From: CALZIK01 sp945787635
Lineage (GTDB): Bacteria; Acidobacteriota; Thermoanaerobaculia; Multivoradales; JAHEKO01
DNA: 64,000 nt
Assembly (NCBI GenBank): GCA_947259725.1
Contig: CAMYNM010000007.1
Coordinates: 62,001 to 126,000, forward strand
Reading direction: 5' to 3'
Of the stretch, positions 27,598-36,232 are shown piece by piece. The position numbers were made by a program, and so were the translations under genes. Every line of letters starts with the position of its first letter. Within the stretch, counting starts at the first letter, position 1. Below the pieces are notes generated by a model. That model had not been told where the DNA came from. It did no database searches and saw only the letters and a list, made by a program, of their open reading frames with translations.

Positions 27598-27930
27598 TCA
27601 GTTCGATACGGCCTGGTCGATCCAGCGCTTCAAGAGCGGCTTGGGCAAGGCTCCCACCACGCGGTCCTTCTCGACGCCCTTGTGGAAGAGGATCATCGTG
27701 GGAATCCCACGAACACCGTACTGCATCGCTTTCCGGGCATGCTCCTCGGTGTTGACCTTGGCGATACGCAGCCGATCCTGGTATTCGTCCGCCAGCTCTT
27801 CCAGGATCGGCGCGACCATCTGACAGGGACCGCACCAGGGCGCCCAGAAATCGACCAGAACCGGAAGCTCCGAGTCGATCACGGCCGACGAAAACTCTTC
27901 ATCGGTAACAGAAAGGGGATGTTTCGGCAT
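27598..27930 (-). CDS. trxA: Thioredoxin
   Basis: A 110-residue classical thioredoxin with VDFWAPWCGPCQMVAPILEEL and the cis-Pro loop GIPTMILFHKG. GGAGG six bases before the ATG at 27930 fixes the start; upstream in-frame residues are not needed. It is the last gene of the leftward export operon, 78 bases after the PII-like gene, and is convergent with the lipS gene. It provides general disulfide reduction in the cytoplasm. Confidence 0.95.
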   Translation of the reverse strand: MPKHPLSVTDEEFSSAVIDSELPVLVDFWAPWCGPCQMVAPILEELADEYQDRLRIAKVNTEEHARKAMQYGVRGIPTMILFHKGVEKDRVVGALPKPLLKRWIDQAVSN

Positions 27931-28008
27931 CGGGATCCTCCAGGCGTAGTTCGGGTTCATCCTCTGAGAGGCACGAAACCGGCCGCGGGTTCCCGCCACA
28001 GGGCCCGG

Positions 28009-28293
28009 TCAGCGCAGAACCTCCACCGGCCATGAGATCAGGCGCAGCTCCTCGCCACAGCTTGCACAAAACTCGTCTACCTTCTTCAACAGCTTCTCGA
28101 GCGCGTCTTCGGAGAGCATCGTGAAGACGACCGCCGACGTCTTGGGAAAAGCCCGCGAGCCCTGCCGCGGTCCGCTGGTCCCCATGCCGGCGGCGTGCGA
28201 AATCTCGGTGTAGCCCTCGACCCCCGAGCGATTGAGAAAGACCTCGAACTCCTCTTTCTTCGACTCGTCGACGATGGTCATCAACATGCGCAT
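28009..28293 (-). CDS. Small PII-like protein linked to an RND pump
   Basis: A 94-residue protein beginning RMLMTIVDESKKEEFEVFLNRSGVEGYTEI, with a beta-alpha-beta pattern and the loop GMGTSGPRQGSRAF where PII proteins have the T-loop; the end has CASCGEELRL. It resembles PII-like signal proteins encoded with heavy-metal RND pumps. It starts 22 bases after the RND gene. It probably senses a ligand or metal and modulates the transporter; the ligand is unknown and the CxxC may bind metal. Confidence 0.6.
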   Translation of the reverse strand: MRMLMTIVDESKKEEFEVFLNRSGVEGYTEISHAAGMGTSGPRQGSRAFPKTSAVVFTMLSEDALEKLLKKVDEFCASCGEELRLISWPVEVLR

Positions 28294-28315
28294 GTCAGGT
28301 AGCCTCCTCGGCCAA

Positions 28316-31300
28316 TCAGGCGATCTCCGGCGCGACCTTGTCGCGGCCCACGGATCGCACGTACATGTAATACAAAAGGGGAATCACGATCAGGGTGAGG
28401 GCCGTGGAGACCACGACCCCCGAGATCAAGGCCACCGCGAGACCCTGGAAGATCGGATCGAGCAGAATCACGACCCCTCCCACGACCAAAGCCGCCGCGG
28501 TCAACGCGATCGGACGGAACCGAACGATGCCCGCCTTGACCACGGCTTCCTCTAGGGACCGTCCCATCGAAAGCTCCAGGTTGATGAAGTCGACCAGGAG
28601 AATCGAGTTGCGCACGATGATCCCGGCAAGGGCGATGAATCCGATCATCGACGTGGCGGTAAAGAACACACCTCCCAGGGCGTGAGCGGGCAGGATTCCG
28701 ATCAGGGTCAGGGGTATCGGCGCCATGATGATCAGCGGTGTCACGAACGACTTGAACCAGCCGACGACCAGCACATAAATCAAAACCAGAACCACCGCGA
28801 ACGCCACTCCCATGTCCCGAAAGACCTCGTAGGTGATCTGCCACTCGCCGTCCCATTTCAGCGCATACCCGGCCGAGCCTTCGGGCTGGGTCGAAGCATG
28901 GACCTCGAGCGCTCGCCCGTCGGGACCCTCTAGCGCCTCGATGCGGCGCCGCATGTCCAGGATCGCGTAGGCGGGAGACTCCTGCGCGCCCGCTACTTCG
29001 GCCACGACATAGGTCACCGGTTGGAGATTCTTGTGGTAGATGAAGCGCTCGCGCTCGGTCGAGCGCGACGTGACCAGCTCCGAGAGAGGCACCATTCGGC
29101 CGGCGGCCGAGTGAACGGTGACCGCCAGCAAGCCCTCGGCGCTCGATCGCTGGGCTCGCTCGAGGCGGAAGTTCAAGGGCACCGGCTCGCGGGCGCGGTC
29201 GGCGTGCAGCAGCCCCGCCTCGGCTCCGGCCAGGGCGACGCGCAGGGTGCTCGAAACCGCCTCGGGAGTCACTCCCAGACGCGAGGCCTTCTCGCGATCC
29301 ACCACCAGCTCGAGTTTCGGACCGCGGGACTCGACCCACCAGTCCACGTCCACGACACCCGCAGTTTCTTCGAAAACGGTCCGGACCTCCGCGGCCAGCT
29401 CGACGCGCTGCTCGAGGTCCGGTCCGTAGATCTCGGCAACCAGGGTCGAGAGAACCGGCGGCCCCGGAGGCACCTCGGTCACCTTGACGTTCGCGCCGGT
29501 GCCCTCGACGACCGGCGCGAGCAGCTGCCGCAACTCCTTCGCGAACGGATGGCTGGCGCGATCGCGATCGTGCTTCGGAAGCAGGTTGATCTGCAGGTCC
29601 GCCACGACCGGGCCGGTGCGCAGGAAATAGTGCCGCACAAGGCCGTTGAAGTTGAACGGCGCCGACGTCCCGACGTAGACCTGAATGTCGGTGACCTCCG
29701 GAAGCGTGCGCGCCCGCTCGGCCAGCGACCGCGCCACGCCCGCGGTCTCCTCGAGCGTCGAGCCCTCGGGCATGTCGACGACGACCTGGATCTCGCTCTT
29801 GTTGTCGTACGGCAGCATCTTGACGGTGACCCATCGCAGCGCGAGAAGCGCCACCGATGCCGCGAGCAGCGCCGCGACCCCGCCGAGAAGAGCCCAGCGC
29901 CGCCAGGGCCTCTCGATCAGGGGCCGAAGGAGACCGGCGTAGAAGCGATCCATACGCGAGTCGGACGCGATCTCGGCCTCCGGATCGGGCGCTTTCTTCG
30001 CCGGCTCGCGCGCGAGCTTGTCGGCCTCTCTCGCGAACAGCCGCAGGGTCAGCCAGGGAGACACCACGAACGCTACCGCGAGCGAGAACAGCATGGCGGC
30101 CGACGCGTTGATCGGAATCGGCCGCATGTAGGGCCCCATCAGCCCGGAGACGAACGCCAGCGGCAGGAGCGCGGCGATCACCGTGAAGGTAGCCAGAATC
30201 GTCGGGTTGCCGACCTCGTCGGTCGCATAGATCGTGGCCTGCCTCGGGTGGGTCCACCCGAGTTGATAGTGGCGGTGGATATTCTCGACCACCACGATCG
30301 CGTCGTCCACCAGGATGCCGATGGCGAAGATCAGGGCGAACAGGGTCACCCGGTTGAGGGTGTATCCGAAGAGATAGGAGGCCGCCAGAGTCAGCGCCAG
30401 CGTCGCCGGCACCGCCACCAGAACGACGACCGCCTCTCGTCTCCCCAGCGCCAGAGCCATCAGAATGACCACCGCCAGCGTCGCGATCCATAGGTGCTTG
30501 ATCAACTCGGACGATTTCTCGTCGGCGGTGAAACCGTAGTCGCGCGTCTTCGTGATCCGGACGTTCTCGGGAATGACAAGGTTCTGCAATCCGGCCAGTC
30601 GTCGGTCCAGATCTTCGACCAGGGCGACGGCGTTGGTGCCCGGCTTCTTGGCCACCGCCACGGTCACCGCGGGAACGTCGAGCCCTTCGGGCAGGCCCCG
30701 GTACTCTCCGCCGGCTCCCGCGATCATCCAGACGTAATCGGCCGGCTCCTCCGGACCGTCGAGGATCCGCGCGACATCGCGCAGGTAGACCGGCCTTCCG
30801 GCCGGCATGGCGACGATCGCCGAGGCGACGTCTTCGGAGGTCTCGAAGAACGCGCCGACCTCGACTTCGGTCTCGAGGTCGGCGGCTGCAAAGCTCCCGG
30901 CGGGCAGGCGCCGGTTGAGCGCGGACAGAGCTTGCATGGCCTGAAGCAGGGAGATCCCGTGCGCCGAAAGGCGTTCGCGATCGAACCGAACCTGGACCGC
31001 CCGCTTACGTCCCCCGAGGACCCAGACCTGGGCCACTCGCGGGTGGCGGGTCAACTCGGTCTTGATCTCCTGGGCCACCTGCCGCAACTCGAGGGGAGAC
31101 GCCTCGGTGGACCACAGCGTGTAGGAGACCACCGGCACGTCGTCGATCGAACGCGGTGCGACCACCGGGCGCGTCGCTCCGGCGGGCAGGGATGATTCGA
31201 TCTCGGCCACCTTGGCATGCACGCGAAGGGCGGCCTGATCCGGGTCGGCTCCGACCTTGAAGCGAACGATAATCAGACCGCCCGAAGGCTGCGACGTCGA

Positions 31301-31627
31301 GTAGATGAACTCGACGTTCTCTACCTCGTAGATGGACTTCTCGATGGGCGTGACTACTCTCCGCTCCACCTCTTGCGCGGAGGCGCCCGGATAGGAAACG
31401 AACACGTCGATCATCGGCACTTTGATCTGAGGCTCTTCCTCCCGGGGCGTGACCACCACCGCGAAGGCGCCCAGAAGAAGCGCGGAGACCACCAGGAGTG
31501 GCGTGAGCTTCGATTCGAGAAACGCCGCGGCCACGCGACCGGCAAAGCCCAGAGGCTTGCGCGAGCGCTTGAGCTCTAGAGCCTCCCGGCGCGCGTCGGT
31601 CGGAGCTCGATCGCGGTCCGAAGTCAT
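28316..31627 (-). CDS. RND-family efflux pump, inner membrane permease
   Basis: A 1103-residue AcrB/CusA-like permease with 12 predicted membrane helices and two large periplasmic loops. The fourth helix region (FALIFAIGILVDDAIVVVENIHR) is characteristic and includes Asp residues of the proton relay. It overlaps the adaptor stop (ATGA). The substrate class is not certain: features fit the large unclassified RND branch, and I do not see the metal-binding Met set of CusA. Confidence 0.93.
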   Translation of the reverse strand: MTSDRDRAPTDARREALELKRSRKPLGFAGRVAAAFLESKLTPLLVVSALLLGAFAVVVTPREEEPQIKVPMIDVFVSYPGASAQEVERRVVTPIEKSIYEVENVEFIYSTSQPSGGLIIVRFKVGADPDQAALRVHAKVAEIESSLPAGATRPVVAPRSIDDVPVVSYTLWSTEASPLELRQVAQEIKTELTRHPRVAQVWVLGGRKRAVQVRFDRERLSAHGISLLQAMQALSALNRRLPAGSFAAADLETEVEVGAFFETSEDVASAIVAMPAGRPVYLRDVARILDGPEEPADYVWMIAGAGGEYRGLPEGLDVPAVTVAVAKKPGTNAVALVEDLDRRLAGLQNLVIPENVRITKTRDYGFTADEKSSELIKHLWIATLAVVILMALALGRREAVVVLVAVPATLALTLAASYLFGYTLNRVTLFALIFAIGILVDDAIVVVENIHRHYQLGWTHPRQATIYATDEVGNPTILATFTVIAALLPLAFVSGLMGPYMRPIPINASAAMLFSLAVAFVVSPWLTLRLFAREADKLAREPAKKAPDPEAEIASDSRMDRFYAGLLRPLIERPWRRWALLGGVAALLAASVALLALRWVTVKMLPYDNKSEIQVVVDMPEGSTLEETAGVARSLAERARTLPEVTDIQVYVGTSAPFNFNGLVRHYFLRTGPVVADLQINLLPKHDRDRASHPFAKELRQLLAPVVEGTGANVKVTEVPPGPPVLSTLVAEIYGPDLEQRVELAAEVRTVFEETAGVVDVDWWVESRGPKLELVVDREKASRLGVTPEAVSSTLRVALAGAEAGLLHADRAREPVPLNFRLERAQRSSAEGLLAVTVHSAAGRMVPLSELVTSRSTERERFIYHKNLQPVTYVVAEVAGAQESPAYAILDMRRRIEALEGPDGRALEVHASTQPEGSAGYALKWDGEWQITYEVFRDMGVAFAVVLVLIYVLVVGWFKSFVTPLIIMAPIPLTLIGILPAHALGGVFFTATSMIGFIALAGIIVRNSILLVDFINLELSMGRSLEEAVVKAGIVRFRPIALTAAALVVGGVVILLDPIFQGLAVALISGVVVSTALTLIVIPLLYYMYVRSVGRDKVAPEIA

Positions 31628-32781
31628 GGCCGAACGTCCACGCGGGTGCCGGCGGGTGGTGGCGCGGTCAGCCCAACGAGCACCTGCTCTTCACCGGAAA
31701 GACCCGAGAGAACCTCGATCAATTCGGCCGTCGTGGCCTCCGGACTCTCCGCGGCCAGGGTGCGTCCCAATGTGACCACGCGAGTCGCGGCAAGTCCCTC
31801 CTCGGTCAGAACGATCGCCAGAGCCATGCCTCCGCGCTCGATGATCGCCTCCCGCGGTACGGCGACCAGGGTGCGCCGCTCGGTCGGCAGCCAAGCCCGG
31901 CCGGAGATCCCGCTCGCCAGCCCTTCGATCGCCAGGTCGATCTTCGTGGTCCGGGTGTGGCTGGTCGGATCGACACCCGGGGCGACTTCCACGACGGGAG
32001 CTTCGAACTCGCCGAGATCGGGCCGCGTGTCGATCGCCACGCGCAGAATCCGCCCCGGCTCGAGACCGACTCGACCGGCGAGGCTCTCGGGAACTTCGAT
32101 CGACAGGCGGCGCCCGTGCTCGGCTTCGAGCAGAAGAAGCGGCCGGCCGGGCGCGGCGAGATCTCCGACCTCGACCATTCTCCGGACCACCCGGGCGTCA
32201 AAGGGCGCCGCCACCCTTGCGTCCGATGCCACCGATGACGCGGCGCGCACCGCTCCCTCGGCCTGCTCGACCGCTCCCTCGGCCTGCTCGTAGTGCATGC
32301 GCGCGGTATCGAGCTCGATCTGGGACGCGGCGGCGGTATCGACCAGGGCCTGGAAGCGCTCGAAGTTGCGTTCCGCCAGCGTCAGAGCGGCGCGGGCCTG
32401 CATCAGGGCGCCTCTCGCCTGACCAAGCTGACCTTGGGCGGTTTGCGGGTCGATCTCGAGCAAGACCTGCCCACGGCGGACCCGATCGCCCGGGCGCACC
32501 GAAACCGAGGTCACCATCGCCATGACTCGAGCCGAGACCGCCGCGGTGCGGTCCGACTCGACGATTCCGTAGATCTCGACCTCGCCCGCTCGTTCGACAC
32601 GCACGGCCCGGCTCACCCGCGCCTCGACGGCCGGCGCTGCTGTCGCCTCTTTGGAGGCCTCGGAGCCGCAGCCTCCGGCCAGAACGGCGACGATCGCCAG
32701 GTTCGCTCCCATTCCGAAGACAGAAGGCCGCCTCACAGGTCGGGTCGCAAGCGTGAGGGGCTTGTTTTTTATCGTCATCAT
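31624..32781 (-). CDS. RND efflux periplasmic adaptor lipoprotein (HlyD/MFP family)
   Basis: The product (385 residues from the ATG at 32781; a second ATG follows at once) has a signal peptide with the lipobox LAGGCGSEA. A coiled-coil hairpin (about 120-180) and a barrel-sandwich lipoyl-like domain (VRPGDRVRRGQVLLEIDPQTA) follow, typical of membrane fusion proteins. It lies 10 bases after the TolC-like gene and overlaps the permease gene, so the three form one tripartite pump. Confidence 0.92.
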   Translation of the reverse strand: MMTIKNKPLTLATRPVRRPSVFGMGANLAIVAVLAGGCGSEASKEATAAPAVEARVSRAVRVERAGEVEIYGIVESDRTAAVSARVMAMVTSVSVRPGDRVRRGQVLLEIDPQTAQGQLGQARGALMQARAALTLAERNFERFQALVDTAAASQIELDTARMHYEQAEGAVEQAEGAVRAASSVASDARVAAPFDARVVRRMVEVGDLAAPGRPLLLLEAEHGRRLSIEVPESLAGRVGLEPGRILRVAIDTRPDLGEFEAPVVEVAPGVDPTSHTRTTKIDLAIEGLASGISGRAWLPTERRTLVAVPREAIIERGGMALAIVLTEEGLAATRVVTLGRTLAAESPEATTAELIEVLSGLSGEEQVLVGLTAPPPAGTRVDVRP

Positions 32782-32791
32782 CGAATCAACC

Positions 32792-34180
32792 TCAGTTGGA
32801 GTTCTTCTCATCTGCGCCCGCAGGCATCGACAGCTTCCCGCGGCCGGCAAGAACCGATTCGGGCCGGCGGCCCGCGGTCACCGCCAGCCGTAGCAACGCC
32901 ATGTGAGACTCGGCGCGAGAAGCGAGCTCTCGCAGCTCCGCCTCCCGGCGCGCGGTCAGGGCGTCGAGAACATCGAGCGTTTTCGCCACCCCGCTTTCGA
33001 ACCGCTCGCCGACGATCCGCTCCGCCTCCCGAGCCGCGGTCAGAGCCGCCCGAGCCGTTGCCTGCTGCTCATGAGCACTCAGCAAGCGTTCAAAAACGTC
33101 CCGAACCTCCAGTTGAATCCCCTCGCGAAACCGCTCGACCTCGAGCTCGACCGCCCGGGCGTCCAAGCGAGCGCTGGCGGCCGCTTCGCGGTGGCGGCCA
33201 CCGGAAAAGAGGTCGATCGAAGCCATCGCCAGGATCGCGCTCGACTCCCCACTCGCCCCGAACAGGGACTCGTCGAACCGATCGTGCCGAGCCAGCAGCC
33301 CGACCTTCGGCTTGCGTCCCGATCGAAGGATCGACTCCTCGAGCCGAAACGCCTCGAGCCCGCGCCGCGCGGCCTCGAGGTCGGAGCGGGTCTCGGCGCT
33401 CTCGAGCCAGGCCTCGAGAGGCTCCTCCGGCAGGATCGCCTCTCCCAACGGAGCCAGGTTCCATCCCCCGGCAGAGTCCATGCCGAGTCGAAACCCGAGA
33501 TTCGCAACCGCCAGCCGTTCCCGACCCCGGGCCTCGGCCAGGAGCCCGCTGATTCGCGCGCGCTCGACTTCGGCCCGCAGCTGCTCCGATCGCACGAGAA
33601 GGCCCTGCTCGACGTACGCCCTGGCCAGCTCGACGTGGGCCTCGACGGTCGCCAGGCTGCGCTCCAGCAGCGCGACGTGCTCCCGAGCCAGTCCGAGCTG
33701 GATGTGGGCCTCGGCCCCCGCGAGAGCCGCCCGGCCTTCGATCCAGCTCGCCGATTGCCCGGCGGCCGCACCGGCCAGCTCGGCCTGGCGGATGCGGCCG
33801 CCGAGCTCACCGCCCGTGTAGACCGGCAGCTCGACCTCGATCCGGGTCAGGGCATTCTCGATCGCTACGGGATCGTTCGGGTCTCCCGCCGAGAACTCGG
33901 CCAGTGAGAAACGCTCTTGATTGAGGAGTAGCCCGAACGCCTCGGCCGGCGAGTCGGTCCGGGTCCAGATCTCCTGCAGGCGAAGCTGGGGCTTGCGATA
34001 CGAGCGGGCCTGACGCAAACGCGCCTGCCCGGCCTCCACTCTCGCCTGAGCCGCCTCGACCTCGGCTACGCGCGACCGCGCCTCGGCCATCGCCCGCTCG
34101 AGCGTGAGAACACCGTCGCCGGCGGCGGGGCTCGCGATCCACAAGGCGACAAGCAGTGCGAAGAATCTTGATCGTGGCAT
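32792..34180 (-). CDS. TolC-family outer membrane efflux protein
   Basis: A 462-residue protein from the ATG at 34180, with a signal peptide ending in SPAAG and long amphipathic helices rich in Ala/Glu/Arg (ERAMAEARSRVAEVEAAQARVEAGQARLRQARSY-like repeats in two halves), the hallmark of TolC channels. It begins the tripartite export genes and follows the sigma factor gene by about 120 bases. Confidence 0.88.
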   Translation of the reverse strand: MPRSRFFALLVALWIASPAAGDGVLTLERAMAEARSRVAEVEAAQARVEAGQARLRQARSYRKPQLRLQEIWTRTDSPAEAFGLLLNQERFSLAEFSAGDPNDPVAIENALTRIEVELPVYTGGELGGRIRQAELAGAAAGQSASWIEGRAALAGAEAHIQLGLAREHVALLERSLATVEAHVELARAYVEQGLLVRSEQLRAEVERARISGLLAEARGRERLAVANLGFRLGMDSAGGWNLAPLGEAILPEEPLEAWLESAETRSDLEAARRGLEAFRLEESILRSGRKPKVGLLARHDRFDESLFGASGESSAILAMASIDLFSGGRHREAAASARLDARAVELEVERFREGIQLEVRDVFERLLSAHEQQATARAALTAAREAERIVGERFESGVAKTLDVLDALTARREAELRELASRAESHMALLRLAVTAGRRPESVLAGRGKLSMPAGADEKNSN

Positions 34181-34300
34181 GGGGAGTCTCTCCGGCCCGT
34201 TCGAGCAGGCCCAGCAACTGAGAGGCAAACCTCCCGGGTCGGGTTCCCGAATCGGTGACTCTCGAATCCGCGCCGTCGGTCCAGCCGGTGCTCGCGCGGA

Positions 34301-35164
34301 CTAGGAAGACGATTGTCGCACGAACTCGGCACTGAGACGGTTGCGCAGAGGCTCGGAGAGCTCTCCACCTTGGATCCACCGGCAGGCTTCGGCGGTCAGA
34401 TCCAGGCTTCTGATGAAGGATCGGCACCGCTCGCAGAGCTCTTCCTCAGGCACCGGGAACCGGGCCCCATGATCCATGGCGTCCATCTTGGCGTGGAGCA
34501 GATCCAGGCAGATCTGGCGGGTATGCCCGGCTCGGGCGTCGCCGTCCTTCGCAAGGCCCGAGGCGAGCGCCGCCCTCAGGGCGAGCCGACCGCGATGGAC
34601 CCGGGTCTTGACCGTGGCTTCCTTGACCCCGAGGATGTCTGCGATCTCGCGCAATGACAGCTCGGCGATCTCCTTGAGGACCAACGGCAGCCGGTAACCG
34701 GAAGGCAGCTCCGCGAGAGCCCGATCGACGATTTCGGCGGCTTCCCGGCGAAGCTCCTCTTCCAGCGGACCGCCGTCCCCTGACGGGATCTTCGCGATCA
34801 GGTCCAGCCCGGACGGCAGCTGCTCGTCCAACGACTGAACGTGGGCGGGCTCTCCGGCTCGGCGCCGGCGCATGCGCTGGCATCCGTGGGCGGCGATCGA
34901 ATAGAGCCAGCTCGCAGGCGCGGAGCGGCCCTCGAACTGGTCCCACTTGCGATACGCCTGGAGGAAGGTCTCCTGCACCAGATCCTCGGCATCCTCGCGA
35001 TTACCGCAAAACTTGAGCCCCATGGTCAGGACCTTCTGGCCGAGGCTCTCCACCAGCGCGGGTACGGCCTCGGCCGCAGGACGACCGATCAATGCGGCGC
35101 CTGGGGCGCCCGCTTCTTCTACCGGCATGAAAAGAGATTCCAGCGAGATCGCTTCGAAGTCCAT
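34301..35164 (-). CDS. ECF-type sigma factor with C-terminal cysteine-bearing extension
   Basis: The 287-residue product has sigma region 2 (REDAEDLVQETFLQAYRKWDQFEGRSAPASWLYSIAAHGCQRMRRRR) and region 4 (LPLVLKEIAELSLREIADILGVKEATVKTRVHRGRLALR). About 80 further residues carry ICLDLLHAKMDAMDHG and CERCRSF, a Cys/His set recalling a zinc-binding anti-sigma domain built into the factor. I start at the ATG at 35164; an ATG at 35128 is possible. It probably drives the pump operon downstream. Confidence 0.82.
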   Translation of the reverse strand: MDFEAISLESLFMPVEEAGAPGAALIGRPAAEAVPALVESLGQKVLTMGLKFCGNREDAEDLVQETFLQAYRKWDQFEGRSAPASWLYSIAAHGCQRMRRRRAGEPAHVQSLDEQLPSGLDLIAKIPSGDGGPLEEELRREAAEIVDRALAELPSGYRLPLVLKEIAELSLREIADILGVKEATVKTRVHRGRLALRAALASGLAKDGDARAGHTRQICLDLLHAKMDAMDHGARFPVPEEELCERCRSFIRSLDLTAEACRWIQGGELSEPLRNRLSAEFVRQSSS

Positions 35165-35196
35165 TCCTCGGATCGATATAGCGCACCTGCCTCTAT

Positions 35197-35217
35197 GGGT
35201 GGCGAACAACGCCACCC
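35197..35217. promoter_or_regulatory. Perfect 8-base inverted repeat in a divergent promoter region
   Basis: GGGTGGCG and CGCCACCC flank the 5-base loop AACAA between the divergent sigma-factor and tusA genes. It could be an operator shared by both directions or a short hairpin. An AT-rich patch (TAATAT at 35242-35247) nearby is the likely core promoter, but no convincing -35 could be paired. Confidence 0.4.
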
Positions 35218-35298
35218 GCAGGCTCGGGGCGTCCCAATAGCTAATATAACAAAATGCCGAAAAGGTGATTCGCCAACTTCACCCCCGGAGGTGCCGCG

Positions 35299-35565
35299 AT
35301 GTCCGTTTCGGAGTCCGTAGAAGAGTCTGAAGGCCTGGTTTCGGATCTGGTCCTCGATCTCAAGGGTCTGGTGTGCCCGGTGCCGGTCGTCAAGGTTGCC
35401 AATGCCATCAAGGGACTCGAGGTGGGTGGGGTCATCGAAGCCTCAGCCACCGATCCGGGGGTGCTCGCCGACATTCCGGCCTGGTGTCACGCCACCGGAC
35501 ACGAACTGCTCAGGATAGGCCGCAACGGCAGGGAGTTCGCCTTCTGGGTCAAGCGAGCGAAGTAG
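35299..35565 (+). CDS. tusA: TusA-family sulfur carrier protein (second copy)
   Basis: An 88-residue TusA with LDLKGLVCPVPVVKVANAIKGLEVG; Cys26 of CPVP is the persulfide site. GGAGG precedes the ATG. Unlike the copy at 10036 it has no long N-terminal tail and is CPVP rather than CPLP. It opens an operon with a cytochrome-b-like and an HdrD-like gene (10 and 15 base gaps), so it probably supplies sulfur to or takes it from that membrane complex. Confidence 0.9.
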   Translation: MSVSESVEESEGLVSDLVLDLKGLVCPVPVVKVANAIKGLEVGGVIEASATDPGVLADIPAWCHATGHELLRIGRNGREFAFWVKRAK

Positions 35566-35575
35566 GAGGTCTGCG

Positions 35576-36217
35576 ATGAACCACGAGACACTTCTCGAGT
35601 TCGTCCTCTACGATCTACAGCTGGTCGCGCTGACGATCTTCGTCTTGCTCTATGCGATCAAGATACGCCAGCTCCTCATGCTGCCGCTACCGCTTGAAGG
35701 CGGGGCGGCCGACCAGGAAACGTCGACTGGGCGGGCCGTCGCCGTGTCCTACGCCTCGATCCTGTCGCCACTCGCGATGGAAAGCACTCGCCGCCATTGG
35801 CGGCGATGGGCGGTCTTCGCGGCGTACCACATCGGAATTCTGGTCGCCATCACCGCTACCTTCACGATTCCCTTCACGCCGGGTCTGATGACGCAATCTG
35901 TGCGTAGAGTGGCCGCGACTGCAATCGCTCTCGGCCTGGTGGCCGGCTTCGTGAAGATCTACTGGCGGCTCACTCTGCCCGAGCTTCGCTCGATCAGTCA
36001 ACCAGACGATTTCTTTGGCCTGACCATCCTGCAAGTCTGGTTCGCCATCGCGATCCCGGCGGTGCTTCTCAACCACCCCGGCTGGCTCGTGGTCTATTTC
36101 GTCATGACCGCGCTTCTACTCGTCTATGTGCCGGTGTCCAAGATCAGTCATTACATCTACTGGTTCTTCTCCCGATATCTCTTCGGTCGCCGATACGGCC
36201 GCAGGGGCGTTTTGTAG
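35576..36217 (+). CDS. Cytochrome-b-like membrane subunit (DsrM/HdrE-like)
   Basis: A 213-residue protein with about five membrane helices and conserved-looking His in FAAYHIGILVAI, LLNHPGWL and SKISHYIYWFFSRYLFGRRYGRRGV, fitting the heme b ligands of NarI/DsrM/HdrE-type quinone-reactive subunits. It is followed 15 bases later by its HdrD/DsrK-like partner, and the two should form a membrane quinone-linked complex with the catalytic part in the cytoplasm. Confidence 0.8.
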   Translation: MNHETLLEFVLYDLQLVALTIFVLLYAIKIRQLLMLPLPLEGGAADQETSTGRAVAVSYASILSPLAMESTRRHWRRWAVFAAYHIGILVAITATFTIPFTPGLMTQSVRRVAATAIALGLVAGFVKIYWRLTLPELRSISQPDDFFGLTILQVWFAIAIPAVLLNHPGWLVVYFVMTALLLVYVPVSKISHYIYWFFSRYLFGRRYGRRGVL

Positions 36218-36232
36218 CAGAAGGGATCGAAG

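Noticed and set aside
28281..30491. A second long minus-strand frame inside the RND pump gene
   Set aside because: It is out of frame with the pump, Arg/Gly/Ala-rich, and has no membrane pattern.
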